A model generated the notes under the pieces. That model made no database searches. It saw nothing but the letters and a program-made list of their open reading frames with translations, and was not told the DNA's origin. Position numbers and translations under genes: made by a program. Of a DNA stretch of 64,000 nucleotides, positions 10,920 to 21,043 are shown piece after piece (positions within the stretch are counted from its first letter, which is position 1; each line of letters starts with the position of its first letter). The DNA lies in assembly GCA_026770025.1 (NCBI GenBank), contig JAMXDE010000017.1:434001-498000 (forward strand). The letters are read 5' to 3'. Source of the DNA: Craspedostauros australis (Eukaryota; Bacillariophyta; Bacillariophyceae; Mastogloiales; Achnanthaceae).

Positions 10920-12461
10920 ATGGTGACCATCAGTTCAAGCAAAAAGCTGAGGAACGCTCGCAAGTTCAAGCCGTCGCCGACGACCGTCTTGGGGATCGCG
11001 ATCGTCGGTTGCGTCGTTTTGCTCGTGTCTTTCAGGCCCGGGTCCAGCGGCTTCGACTTGTACGATGGAGTGGGATTCATGTGGAACCCAGCTGCATACC
11101 CACCCGCCGCGCAGCCAGCCATCGTCTCGCCGGGATGGACGAGGCAGTTCAAGATGCCGCCGTTCGATACGGTCCACGATTTCTCGACCGGTCCGCGTCC
11201 GCAACGAGTCGTCGTGGGGTACACCAAGGAGGACATCTTGCAGGGTCGCGGCCTGTCGTTCCAGGACTACGACGAGGGAACCGTCGACATGAGCATCTTC
11301 CATTCTCCGCAATCCTCCGTGCCGTTCCTCGCCAAAGAAAAGAACACCACCCAGAGATTCGCAGGAATGACGCGAGAGCAGCCCACCGATGGCTACTCAG
11401 CCGCGTGGTTGGTCACCACCGACCGTCTGATGGAGAACAGCCGCATCAACACCACGCATCTCAGGGAGGCCGAGAAGATCAGGCTCGAGTACGGGGACTT
11501 TGCCATGAGCGAGAACAGCTGGAACTTGCAGTCGGTGGATATGTTTGACTTTTTCGTCCATCACCTCTCCTACTTCGAGAAGGTCATCGGACGCAGCGAC
11601 GAGCTGACGACGGATACGATCAAGCTTCTGGAGGAGATGCAGGTTGACTATGAACGCACCGGCTTCTACAACAACCCGTCGAAGGAGCGCAATGGACACA
11701 CCTTGGCGATCGTGGCCTACAACGCGGTCAACGAGGAAGGCGCGTCGTTGCTCAGAAGCCAGCTGTTCTTGAACATCACGGTCAAGACAGTTGCGGCCAT
11801 CTTTCCAAACGTCGTCTTGTTCGTGGGAGACCAATCCGACTATGACTACGTGACGAAGCACAGCGGTCTGAATCGGTATATGTACGATGTGCACCTGATG
11901 AAGGATCTGCGCACCTTCCATCACATCACCTACGGCACGTCCGTCACGGCAAAGGAGTTGCTGCGCCAGGGTTATTACAACAAGGACGACTTCCAATTCA
12001 TCTATTACACCGAGGCCGACGAATTGCCGCACATGCGCAACGTCCACTACCTGTTGCGACATGCGCTGCAGAAGCCTCCTAGCGATCACCCCAACGGGGC
12101 GTCATCCTCCGTCCTCATCCCGCACCGTGGCCAACCGCTGCCGACCCCTCGCGATGTTTCGCCAGCCGCTGTCAAGAACGCGCAGAAGCTGTACGACCAG
12201 TCCTACCTGAATGGCAAGCGCAAGGTCCATCAGGTGCCTGACACGCTGTCGAGCAGCTGCTGCTTTCTGCGACCCAGCACCAAGCACGGCAAGTTCGTCA
12301 CGCCGCAAGAATTCCTCCCCATGGCCAACCCGAAGATGGAGATCTTCCAGCAGCACCGCAGCTTCACGCACGTGGCGGGCACGGGCAACATGTTCACCAA
12401 GTTCTTTTGGTTGTGCGAAATCTCAAAGCCACGACAGATGTGCTTGAAGACTGGAAAATGA
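10920..12461 (+). CDS. Type II membrane protein, putative glycosyltransferase
   Basis: 513 residues, single exon. A short basic cytosolic tail (SSSKKLRNARKFKP) precedes one membrane segment at residues ~24-40 (VLGIAIVGCVVLLVSF), then a lumenal domain. A strand with TLAIVAYNAVNEEG begins the catalytic-like region. YYTEADELPHMRN, near residue 362, places acidic residues where a GT-A enzyme would have its metal site. A cysteine pair (SSSCCFLRP) and a conserved-looking FTHVAGTGNMFTKFFWLCE end follow. The topology and the TEAD/E cluster suggest a Golgi glycosyltransferase, but I do not recognise the family, so 'putative' is meant literally. The stop codon TGA (12459-12461) lies inside the first copy of a 34-base tandem repeat, an unusual 3' end. 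Confidence 0.55.
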   Translation: MVTISSSKKLRNARKFKPSPTTVLGIAIVGCVVLLVSFRPGSSGFDLYDGVGFMWNPAAYPPAAQPAIVSPGWTRQFKMPPFDTVHDFSTGPRPQRVVVGYTKEDILQGRGLSFQDYDEGTVDMSIFHSPQSSVPFLAKEKNTTQRFAGMTREQPTDGYSAAWLVTTDRLMENSRINTTHLREAEKIRLEYGDFAMSENSWNLQSVDMFDFFVHHLSYFEKVIGRSDELTTDTIKLLEEMQVDYERTGFYNNPSKERNGHTLAIVAYNAVNEEGASLLRSQLFLNITVKTVAAIFPNVVLFVGDQSDYDYVTKHSGLNRYMYDVHLMKDLRTFHHITYGTSVTAKELLRQGYYNKDDFQFIYYTEADELPHMRNVHYLLRHALQKPPSDHPNGASSSVLIPHRGQPLPTPRDVSPAAVKNAQKLYDQSYLNGKRKVHQVPDTLSSSCCFLRPSTKHGKFVTPQEFLPMANPKMEIFQQHRSFTHVAGTGNMFTKFFWLCEISKPRQMCLKTGK

Positions 12462-12524
12462 ATTAGTGAATAAATGAAATGGAATGAATGAATGAATTAG
12501 TGAATAAATGAAATGGAATGAATG
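12457..12524 (+). repeat. Two-copy 34-base tandem repeat over a stop codon
   Basis: The unit AATGAATTAGTGAATAAATG plus AAATGGAATGAATG occurs twice head to tail (12457-12490 and 12491-12524), followed by further GAAT repeats. The first copy contains the stop codon of the preceding gene, so replication slippage here directly affects the gene end. Confidence 0.8.
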
Positions 12525-13095
12525 AATGAATGCATGGAATAGAAGGCTATCGCAAGGCGTGGAGCGACATGGAATGAAGTGAGCAAATACATGAAAGAAA
12601 ATCAAGCAAATGAACGAATACTCGAAGTGTGTGCGTGCCACCATGCCATACGAGTACGAGTATAATTGCACTATTCAGAAGGAGTTAGTTAGCGCGAAGG
12701 AACATGAGAGTGTTCTCGCAGGATGATGTCACGCCCACAAGTGTGTGGGCTGTACCTGTACGTATTGGTACCATACCATGCACGGAACCGCGTTCGCCAG
12801 TGGGCGTGGGAGCAACGAACACGCAGTCGTCCTCAAAGGTGCGGACATAGTGGAGTACTTGAGAGTGGGGTTGCTATACACATTCATGGATTTGTATGTT
12901 GCAATGCACTGAATCGAACAAAGTCGTCCAAATCACGCGTAACCACCATGCTTGTTGGTGGCATTTGAATCATGTTCACCTGCAAAGTGAGAGCTTGTGT
13001 TGGTTGCCATAGGCGTTGCCGTTGATTGATTTGAATTGGATTAGAATGCGAGTGGAGTTGTCCACCATATTCGTCGGGTCGTTTACCTATGTAGT
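12525..13095. other. Convergent intergenic gap
   Basis: No gene seen. It holds the presumed polyadenylation regions of the glycosyltransferase (plus) and the SOUL-like gene (minus), and a TACGAGTACGAG motif at ~12648-12660. Confidence 0.4.
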
Positions 13096-14595
13096 CTATT
13101 GCTGCTCCAACTCGATACCAATCTCGTTGGGCTTCGTCAATGGCGCGCGCCACTCGTACACGACCATGCCCAATCCTCCGTCCGGCTCAAAGCACGACTT
13201 GGCGGCGTTCTGCACGAAGAAGAATTGCGGACGGCCGTTGGCATCCAACTTGGGCTGGTAGCCATCCTTCGTGACCTTCTCGTACAGCTTTTTTCGCAGA
13301 TCGGACACCTCGGGGTCCTGCACGCCACCGCCGTAGGCCACGGTGGCGACGAGCCGCTTGGGTTCGTACTCGTAGGCAAAGTCGGGGTCAAGGTCGGACT
13401 CAGAACCAGTCGGCGGGACGGCGAGCCTGCGGTTCGTTTGGAATTCGACGGACAGCGGGATGGCCCATTTGATGCGCAATGAGCCGTCGTCCTGGGGTAT
13501 GAGCCGGACCTCGACGGATGAAACGGTGACAAAGCGCTGTCGTTTGGGTCCCATCGTCTTGATGACGCAGGAGAATGCGTGGTTGGGGAGGAATTCGGCG
13601 ATACGGTCGTCGCGGTTGCCGGTGTCGAGCATGGTGGGTGAGGAGATAAGACGCGGTGCCGTTTCGTACACCTGGTATCCTCCGAACAGCGATGATTTGG
13701 CCTTGATGCGCTGCATGAGCTGCGAGGATGGTGTCATACCGGCGTGGTAGAGATCCCAGAAGCGCGGCACGAGCTGACGTCCGATGGTGCCGAGCATGCC
13801 CTGGCTGGGATCGCTGAGGGAATCGATCTGTCGCACGATCTGGTCGTCGGAATTGATCGTGAGTTTGGAAGTTCCGGTGATCATGACGCGCGCCTCCCAC
13901 AAGACCGGCCACAGCAGAGCGACCTCCCAGTTCAGCAGAACGGTGCCATCTTCCAACGTGCTTCCCGAGACGATGGCAACGTCTACGGAATTGTAAAAGT
14001 CGATGGCCTTCTCCAGCTCCCCCAGCGGACTCGATGCCTCCACGGCCAAAGGCGTCGTCCATTGCAACGTGGTTGATGGTGCGTACTGCACCGTCAGGGA
14101 CTCAGGCTGTTCGGCGCCTTCATACAACGCCGCATTGATCTGAATCTGAAGGGATTCGGCAATCGCAGCCACGCGCTCGTCTGTGAAGGCCGTCGCATCC
14201 TGGAAGCGACCGTACGTGGTATCGCCGTCGTCATCAGTGCTGGTCATATCTCCAAACACTGCAACGTTGGCTTGCTCTTCCGCCACTGGATCATATAGCT
14301 CTGCCTTCTGCTTGTTGCCACCGAAGAACTGGGCTCCCGGGATCCCGGCCACCTCTTCTTCCTTTTCCAATCGTTCCGCTGTCGCTGCGTCCATGGTTCG
14401 GGACTGCTTCTTCATGGCGGAGAGATCTGTCGTTATGGTGGCTGCCGTCACTGATAGCTGCCTTGTCGAGGCCGACGACAACGTGAACGCCTCCACATGA
14501 CCTTGGTTGCCGATGGCGTGGATGGCGGCTGCCGCAAGGAAAGCCGAGGCGATGACGTTGCTCGACATACTGCACATGCCAATCATCATCTTCAT
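13096..14595 (-). CDS. Plastid-targeted DUF2358 + SOUL-like haem-binding protein
   Basis: 499 residues, single exon. The leader is bipartite: a hydrophobic core (VIASAFLAAAAIHAIG), then GHVEAFTLSSASTRQLS. Its A|F junction and Ser/Thr-rich transit region are the standard signature for import into a four-membrane plastid. After a variable linker, residues ~150-300 contain an NTF2-like region (AIDFYNSVDVAIVSGSTLED, then LWPVLWEARVMITGTSKL and LVPRFWDLYHAG) that resembles DUF2358. The C-terminal ~190 residues (GGYQVYETAPRLI ... RLVATVAYGGGVQDPEVSDL) resemble a SOUL domain. Plants have the same DUF2358-SOUL order in the plastid haem-binding HBP5-type proteins, so tetrapyrrole or haem binding is the likely role. 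No catalytic residues can be named. DUF2358 is the firmer part; the SOUL assignment is moderate. Confidence 0.65.
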   Translation of the reverse strand: MKMMIGMCSMSSNVIASAFLAAAAIHAIGNQGHVEAFTLSSASTRQLSVTAATITTDLSAMKKQSRTMDAATAERLEKEEEVAGIPGAQFFGGNKQKAELYDPVAEEQANVAVFGDMTSTDDDGDTTYGRFQDATAFTDERVAAIAESLQIQINAALYEGAEQPESLTVQYAPSTTLQWTTPLAVEASSPLGELEKAIDFYNSVDVAIVSGSTLEDGTVLLNWEVALLWPVLWEARVMITGTSKLTINSDDQIVRQIDSLSDPSQGMLGTIGRQLVPRFWDLYHAGMTPSSQLMQRIKAKSSLFGGYQVYETAPRLISSPTMLDTGNRDDRIAEFLPNHAFSCVIKTMGPKRQRFVTVSSVEVRLIPQDDGSLRIKWAIPLSVEFQTNRRLAVPPTGSESDLDPDFAYEYEPKRLVATVAYGGGVQDPEVSDLRKKLYEKVTKDGYQPKLDANGRPQFFFVQNAAKSCFEPDGGLGMVVYEWRAPLTKPNEIGIELEQQ

Positions 14596-15236
14596 CTTCT
14601 GCGCTGCACAGTACTGTACTTGTGTTCGCCTCTCTCAGCAGATTCCTCCACGGGGTGCAATTGTGGATGTGTCAGGATCGGGATGGATCTGATCGATGTC
14701 CCAGTTGCGTTTGCATCCCCGCTAGCTCGTACGAGTACCGATGCGCCTGTTGCGTCATCTTCGTTTCGGTCTCTTCTGCGGATGTTGATGTTCATGCGAG
14801 TGTTGCTGACGCTTGCGGATGATGCGTTTCTTTCGTTGGCGTTGAAGTTTTGTGAAGGCGGAAGGTGTCACAGCCGCTGATGGACAGACGACAAGGCTGA
14901 TTCAGTCGATCGCAAATATGACGCAGTCGTGGATACCAGTCAGAGGACTCGACATTCGTTGTTCGCATTTTCCTTCCGTCGAAGATCTCAGTGTTCGCTT
15001 GGTTGCGAACATGTGTGTGAACTGCACACAACACAACACAACACACGCCTTCCTTTTGCGGAAGGATGTTGTGCAGAGTGCAGATCTCTTGCCTTTTGAT
15101 GTTGTGGGCACTCATAGTCGCAGTCTGCACCATACTTGTGCGACCTCCTACGAACATTCGTTGCTGGGTTCATCGTATCGCATCCAAACTTCTCCATAAC
15201 AAAAATAGCATAATACTTCAACACAACATCGAACCC
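14596..15236. other. Intergenic; right part lies in the segmental duplication
   Basis: Divergent promoter space between the SOUL-like gene and F-box-like copy 1. From 14832 onward the sequence is shared with 22962 onward. It contains an (ACAAC)n run at ~15026-15046 that is longer in the second copy. Confidence 0.5.
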
Positions 15237-17039
15237 ATGGATCGAGCAGACCTCAAGCGTAAGCGCCAGGCAGAGGCGGAAGTACCGACGACGATGCCAG
15301 AGCCTTCCGAGAGCGATGAGGAGGACTGTCTGGAGGCAACGGCGCTTTGGAGGATGTGGGAAGCGGTGGGGCATCTCGAACCTCTTCGTCTTGATCCTTG
15401 TGTCGTCAAAGATACGAAGAGAAGCGCCAACAATGTTCCGAGCACTGCTGCGAATCAAGGCGGGACCGCAGAATGCAAGTCGTCCATTGTCAGCAGCAAC
15501 AGCAGCGACAGCAAGGAAAAGATGACCGAGGCACGATTGGTCTTTGACATCTTCATCGCGCATGGATCCGGATTCTGCGACTTCAAGACGCTCATGCGGT
15601 GCTGCCTCACCAGCAAGACCATGTTCAACGATACCATGCACGGCATTCGCGAACGTCGCATGTGCAAGTACTTCCTCCTCACGCGGGATACGAAAGAGGC
15701 AGCCGGGCATGCTGTGATCGGAGGGTGGGATGCATTCATCAACTTCTTGATGCGCGTGGCACATCTCATCCAATCGTCATTCGCGAAGTTGGGTATGCAC
15801 ACACCGCCAAAGCTGTATCGTGCGTTGATGGCACAGCAAGCAATCCGATCACTGGACGATTCGCCTCATCCGCTGCTGTTTGAAAGCTACTGGGAGGAGA
15901 TAGGAGGATACGAGGACAGACAAGATCCACCCAAGCCGAAATGGCGGTATGAGAGCGTAGATGCCTTTCCGTGGCGTGGGGATCGCTCAAGCCATGAGGC
16001 TACTGTTACTGCTACTGCTATTGCTACTGCTATTGCTACTGCTATTGCTACTGGCGGTGATAGTGCAGTTGAAGAATCGCCGCCGCCACCACAGAGTCTA
16101 TACAGACCCCGGAAACCAACCTTGGCGCTGTGTTTTGCCTACAGTAATGAGGATGGTGACGGCGATGATGGTAGTGGGTGCGACGTCCCAAGTCATGTGA
16201 ACTCCGAAGGCTATCTGGTGCTGCCCCATGATGGGATGTCGGGGGGCGACATTAAATCATGCAGAACGAATCTCCATGATAGAAACCTTGAAGTGGAAGC
16301 GCATATACCGGATGACTCTTTCTACCGGCATCTGGTAGAAAAGGGCGAGTATCGCTTTCTCTTCGTCGCCTATCGCAAGTACACGTCAGCAGGCATCTTC
16401 TGGGTGCTCGCACTCGACAGTGACGACGCAGTCAATTGCGACGTGGCATGCTCGTGCTGTGGGTCCTGTGATCCCGCTTTTGGTGGGGATGTCCTCGATT
16501 CCAACCTAAGCAAGCTCATCGTCTCGAGTGAAGATGAAGACGGTGATGGCGGCGACGTCTGGGGCTTAGAGCACACAAACCCAGCCGCTTTGTTGGCATG
16601 GTCATGCATGGCAAAATCATTGAAGATCGAGCCTTTTGCCAGTACCTTTGACTTCGACAAGGCAAAGCGAAAGCTCAAGATGGCATTCGACAACAACTGG
16701 ATCAGGGGAGACATCGTGGATGCGAATGAGCAAGACGAAGCCATCTGGGAGTATTACAGGAACATGGAGCTCTTGTACGACGACTGAACTCCATCCCATC
16801 ACGCTCCATGGAGCCAGCATCTTCCGAGCTGCATTTGAGAAATTCTTATCGTGCATGTCATGGGCGCTGCATCCTCGCAGAAGCCGCTGACGGATAGTCA
16901 ATCGTTTGTCGGTTCCCCATGCGCCCATCGCTGTCTCCTCGGACAGATCCGGACCCCCTCGCAGGGAGGTATGATAGGAACTTGTGGGTGCGAGTGTGCG
17001 AGAGGCAGATGGTACAGTACTCTGCGCGACTTCTCCTCT
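14832..17039 (+). repeat. Segmental duplication, copy 1 (2.2 kb)
   Basis: This aligns with 22962-25211 at an offset of 8130 on the left, 8160 after an ACAAC-repeat insertion and 8172 after a 12-base insertion. Left and right flanks of roughly 130-200 bases each show several substitutions per 100 bases. The central ~1.88 kb (about 15030-16910) has one base substitution and one 12-base repeat difference. I see no target-site duplication or terminal repeats, so this is a gene-sized duplication rather than a recognisable transposon. Confidence 0.9.
15237..16787 (+). CDS. F-box-like protein, copy 1
   Basis: 516 residues from ATG 15237 (MDRADLKRKRQAEAE). The longer frame from 15066 would run through sequence that looks like 5' UTR. 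A basic, acidic-rich start leads to an F-box-like segment at residues ~100-140 (LVFDIFIAHGSGFCDFKTLM, then CCLTSKTMFNDTMHG). The rest is acidic, with an Ala-Ile-Ala-Thr repeat (residues ~258-272) from a 12-base unit, a Cys cluster (DVACSCCGSCDPAFGG) and a C-terminal region ending ELLYDD. If the F-box holds, the protein would bridge Skp1/cullin ubiquitin ligase to a substrate through the C-terminal part. I do not recognise that part. The second copy (23397-24959) differs by one residue and four inserted residues. Confidence 0.55.
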   Translation: MDRADLKRKRQAEAEVPTTMPEPSESDEEDCLEATALWRMWEAVGHLEPLRLDPCVVKDTKRSANNVPSTAANQGGTAECKSSIVSSNSSDSKEKMTEARLVFDIFIAHGSGFCDFKTLMRCCLTSKTMFNDTMHGIRERRMCKYFLLTRDTKEAAGHAVIGGWDAFINFLMRVAHLIQSSFAKLGMHTPPKLYRALMAQQAIRSLDDSPHPLLFESYWEEIGGYEDRQDPPKPKWRYESVDAFPWRGDRSSHEATVTATAIATAIATAIATGGDSAVEESPPPPQSLYRPRKPTLALCFAYSNEDGDGDDGSGCDVPSHVNSEGYLVLPHDGMSGGDIKSCRTNLHDRNLEVEAHIPDDSFYRHLVEKGEYRFLFVAYRKYTSAGIFWVLALDSDDAVNCDVACSCCGSCDPAFGGDVLDSNLSKLIVSSEDEDGDGGDVWGLEHTNPAALLAWSCMAKSLKIEPFASTFDFDKAKRKLKMAFDNNWIRGDIVDANEQDEAIWEYYRNMELLYDD

Positions 17040-17645
17040 TCGAATGTGATAACTTTGGTTTTTTGATTGGATTGGTTTTTATGTGGAGTGCTGACTGTTT
17101 GCACTCTTGAGGACGAGTGCTGCGCTGAATCCAACTCGAAGTTGAGCATGCGCCCACGAGCACAAGCAGCAGAGCAGAGTGGCACAGTGTGCAAGCCAGT
17201 AGAGTACGACCTACGGGAGTGTACGAGTAAGATGGGGCATTGGCACCCACATGAAACACATCGGATCGGCTTCGTCCTCCATTGGTACGTCATACGAGTA
17301 TGGTAGACGAGGATTTCGACGAATGTGTTACAATAGAATAGAATATAATGTTATATAACTAATAATATGTGTATATCACTACGAGTAAGGAATAGGCCGA
17401 CCGAGGATTCAAGTACGACTACTCTACTCGTACCCGTACTGGTACGTATCAGTACGAGTGCTGGGCCGGCGCAGAATGCAACCGCTTCTTCCACATATAT
17501 GCGCATTCATGTATACTAGTTGGTGGCGGTGATGGTGATGGTGGCGACGACGGCGATGCAGCAAAGACGACTGGAGTATATTGCATGTCCATCTGTACTC
17601 GTGCTGCATCATCCCATACCATCCCATACCCTGCCGTGGCTCTGC
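16788..17645. other. Convergent intergenic gap with repeated TACGAGTA-type motifs
   Basis: No gene seen between the two convergent stops. Up to 17039 it is duplicated sequence. The remainder has AT-rich poly(A)-site-like stretches (17328-17375) and a cluster of TACGAG/CTCGTAC motifs at 17224, 17288, 17377 and 17405-17460. Confidence 0.45.
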
Positions 17646-19292
17646 CTATGGCACGACAGCTGTCTCCTCGTGAGAGTTCTCGCTGGCGATGGACTTGTTG
17701 GAGGTCATTCCATCGCCGCTGGCCGCAGCCTTGTCCATCTGCTCGATGACATCGGCGGGTGCCAACGCAGTCACCAACCCGGCGACAACGCCGTCGCCGG
17801 TCACATTCAAAGTGGTGCGGAGGCGATCCATGAACCAGTCGATGGCCAGGATGTACTCGAAACCGTCCGGGGTGCCGGATGCGTTGAACACGGTGTTGTA
17901 GGCAGTGATGATGAGAACCAACGATGCGGATGGCACCGGTGCTGTTCCGGCGGAACCGACAGTGGCGATGACGATGAGCAGGAAGTAGGCCGACGCGTCG
18001 ATGTCGACCCCGTTAAGAACCGCCAGCCAGATGCATGCGCACGGGAAATAGATGGCGCCTCCATCCATGTTGATGGTGGCACCCAGTGGGATCACAAAGC
18101 GGCCGATGGAATCGGGCACTTCTCCTGTGCTTTGCACGCTGCGGAGCGTCATGGGGATGGTGGCGGCAGAGCTTGCGCATGCGAAGGCCATGGTCTGGGC
18201 AGGCACAAGCTTGCGAAGGTAGGAGAATGGATTCTTCTTGCGGATGAGGGCAAGGAGACCGACATGGACGATGCAGAAATGGAAGAGCATTGCGATCATG
18301 GTGGCGACCACGAGGTAGCCGACGTTCTCGAAGGCCTCCCTGAGGTTGTCCTGCCTCCCGATAGCGCGCACGATGAGCGAGAAGACGGCGAATGGTGTCA
18401 GCATGATGACCCAGTTGATGAGCTTCAGGAACACGGCATCCAGCTCCTTGAAGAAGAGGATCACGCTGCTGCGAGCTGTGTCTCCATTCACACGTTCGTG
18501 GAGGACTCGTCCCAGCGCAGAACCAAAGGCGATGGCGAAGATGACAACGGCAGCGAAGTTTGCCGAGTTGAAGGAAGTGAAGATGTTTGAAGTGATGAGC
18601 TTGGTGAAGATGCCGTCGTAGATGGTGTCCGACAGGCTGAGATCGTCGCGCGTGCCGCTGCTCTTCTTCACGAAGGTGCCAGAGATGTCATCAACAAGGA
18701 AGTCGATGGCGTCGCCAGATCCCTCCGTACACATGAGAGATCCGTCGTCCTGCTCCGTGATGAAGAATCCTTCCGTGTTGCATCCAAAGGACATGAGCGC
18801 ATCCTCGTCATCCTCGAAGATGTCTTCGTTGAAGAGACCCTTGAAGGACACGATGGAGATGATACCGACGATGGAGGCAATGACGGTGGTAAGGAGGTAC
18901 AGGCCGATCGTCGTCCATCCGATGGAGCTTGCGCGGCCGAGGCCCATCATGTCAACGACGGAGATGACGACGTTGACGAACACCAGCGGCAAGACGATGG
19001 CCTTGAGGGCGCGGATGAACATGTCACCGATGAGGCCAAGCCACTTGAGGGTGATGTCCTTGTCATCAGGATCATCGGGTTCCCACTGGCTCAGGCCGAC
19101 GCCTACGCCAATGCCCATGCTGGCAAAAAGGAGGACGGAGAGAACGGGGTACCGACCCATGATGCCGCATCCGGCAGGTGGCATGTGATCCAACTCATCG
19201 ACGTTGCCGTTGTCGACGTTGCCGATGTTGCCGTTGTTAGCGTTTCCGTTGCTGTTGCCGGTGTGGTGATGATGATTCATTTGTTCTGCCAT
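17646..19292 (-). CDS. SLC1/DAACS-type sodium:dicarboxylate or amino-acid symporter
   Basis: 548 residues, single exon, starting MAEQMNHHHH with a His/Asn-rich cytosolic tail. Several membrane segments follow (YPVLSVLLFASMGIGVGVGL; SSIGWTTIGLYLLTTVIASI; FAAVVIFAIAFGSALGRVL). The diagnostic hairpin HP1 is CASSAATIPMT (residue ~370), and the TM7 sodium/substrate motif is ATINMDGGAIYFPC (~405), the counterpart of NMDGT in glutamate transporters. HP2 lies near IATVGSAGTAPVPSASLVLI. The length fits eukaryotic SLC1 proteins. An extracellular loop of ~80 residues between TM3 and TM4 (acidic, EDIFEDDEDAL ... DDLSLSDT) is larger than in bacterial homologues, as in animal members. The expected function is Na+-coupled uptake of acidic or neutral amino acids or C4-dicarboxylates at the plasma membrane or an internal membrane. 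Substrate cannot be read from the sequence. Confidence 0.88.
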   Translation of the reverse strand: MAEQMNHHHHTGNSNGNANNGNIGNVDNGNVDELDHMPPAGCGIMGRYPVLSVLLFASMGIGVGVGLSQWEPDDPDDKDITLKWLGLIGDMFIRALKAIVLPLVFVNVVISVVDMMGLGRASSIGWTTIGLYLLTTVIASIVGIISIVSFKGLFNEDIFEDDEDALMSFGCNTEGFFITEQDDGSLMCTEGSGDAIDFLVDDISGTFVKKSSGTRDDLSLSDTIYDGIFTKLITSNIFTSFNSANFAAVVIFAIAFGSALGRVLHERVNGDTARSSVILFFKELDAVFLKLINWVIMLTPFAVFSLIVRAIGRQDNLREAFENVGYLVVATMIAMLFHFCIVHVGLLALIRKKNPFSYLRKLVPAQTMAFACASSAATIPMTLRSVQSTGEVPDSIGRFVIPLGATINMDGGAIYFPCACIWLAVLNGVDIDASAYFLLIVIATVGSAGTAPVPSASLVLIITAYNTVFNASGTPDGFEYILAIDWFMDRLRTTLNVTGDGVVAGLVTALAPADVIEQMDKAAASGDGMTSNKSIASENSHEETAVVP

Positions 19293-19818
19293 GGTGTTGA
19301 AGATGGAAATGAAGAAGAGGACGGTGTTGTTGTTGGAGTATTGAGAGAGGCGGTCGTTGCTACGTGTGCCAGTGTGCTGAGAGCAAGATGGCTTTGTTGG
19401 TGAATGCGAGGGTAAGCTGCTGCTGTTTCGATTTTATGACAACATCTTCAATGCATCTTGCCTTCTCCTTCGACCAGCTTTCGTGACATGCTCTTGATAT
19501 GGTGGAAATACGCGCACGTACGAGCATTTCTGGTGGAACACTCGCGCGTGCATTCGTAGTTGTGGTGGTGGTGATGGCTGTGTGAGCATCTCTGTGCATC
19601 AATCATCACATTACATCACATCATAGAATGCACGATTACTCGTACTCATACACATGACATTTGACACCAACCTTCTGAGCAATTTGGTGCCATGCAGGCA
19701 AGTGAAATCGATGAGTGTTGGGCTCCTCGGATGCATCCCAACTCCCTGTTCTTTCTTTCTCTGTGTATAGTACTGCGATGTGTGATAGAATATTATGCAT
19801 CACTAGCACACCCATGCA

Positions 19819-19864
<46 letters not shown>

Positions 19865-20446
19865 CAGGGAGAGTCGCGAGGAGCATGTCTGCAGGGCCAG
19901 ATGATGTCTGATTTGCGGGAGTCATCCTGCTCGCTCATTTGTTTCACGCTGTTCTGTGTGAATCGGTGTCAAGCGTTGGTTTCGGCAGCGTGATGTTCGA
20001 GTTCAATGACATTTTTGCATCCGTGACGTCCACGCTTGGTTTGTGTTGATTGCAATAGAGAGATCTAACCTGTTGGATTCAACGCAAGGTCAGGCCTTCG
20101 AGTTGGTATGACCTTCTATGTGTGAGTGAATTGGTTGACGTCCCTCTGTGCCGTACGACTATGCCGGATTGGTGGGGTGAACAAGAGTGTGATGCGTGAT
20201 TGTGAATTTGGCATGGAGGGTGCGACTGATTCACTTCAGGAGGATTGTTCGGTTCCTGTTGGGCCAAATGATGTGTGATTGAGAACATCACGGAAGAGTG
20301 ACAACCAAGCAAGAAGCATGAGGAACAATCTTGTCTGGTCATCCTGTGTGTTCATTGGAACATGTGCAGCTTCCTTCACATTGTCACATGGTGGTACGTC
20401 AATACGTAGGAGTATACTTATTACTCTACTCTATTGAAGTGCTAAT
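19293..20446. other. Intergenic, 1.15 kb, with (TC)n microsatellite
   Basis: No gene seen. A pure TC dinucleotide run of about 20 units occupies 19821-19860. The remainder is unremarkable, apart from a CTCGTACTC motif near 19639. Confidence 0.5.
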
Positions 20447-21043
20447 GTGGGGGGTAGTTGTGGACTGGCCGACAGTCAGTCGACCGAGTCCTTGCGCCAC
20501 TGGTGGCAGGCAGAGCTTCGCAACGTGTGGAAGAACATGCAGCTCGATTCCAGATACGTGCCCATATGTTTTCCTGGATTGGACATTTGGAACGACAGCG
20601 TCAAGTTCCCATGGTTATCCTTTTTTGGTCAATATTGGGTGGGAGTTGAGGTTCATCTAAGAATCGACTACTTTCCTATAGAGTGTCCTGTGTCGTCGCT
20701 TGAAATTGCTGTTGGCGCGCAATCGCCCAAACCCGACGACTGCCAGATCTTTCCTTGTCCTCCCCTCTTTTCAGTCACGAACCTTACCCGATTCCTATGC
20801 TACGGTCCGTCTAAGCCAACCAACGCATGTGGGAACTATATGCTCCCCCGATCTTATCAGATAGGGCCACCTGGATTCCCTTTTGCTGCCACGGCATCCG
20901 CTGACTATGCCAGCTTCACCGCGCGCAATCTACACTGCTTCAACCACAGCAATGGAATCTTGACACAGGTCCAAGCTGCTGACTCCGGCTGCATAGCTCC
21001 CGTTGCTTCAACATCTGCTGAAGCCACAAGACCTCTTGCATGA
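20447..21043 (+). other. Uncertain open frame of 198 codons, possibly mobile-element debris
   Basis: The frame encodes a Cys/Pro/aromatic-rich product (RYVPICFPGLDIW, PWLSFFGQYWVGVEVHL, then CQIFPCPPLF and FPFAATASADYASF). I recognise no domain, and it has neither a targeting signal nor a partner exon. It abuts the tyrosine-recombinase remnant at 21451-22203 on the other strand. It may be a coding fragment of the same decayed element or a chance frame. The composition is unlike the neighbouring housekeeping genes. Confidence 0.25.

Noticed and set aside
17520-18590. 356-codon plus-strand frame
   Set aside because: Antisense to the SLC1 symporter; Asp/Glu/His-rich shadow of membrane-segment codons.
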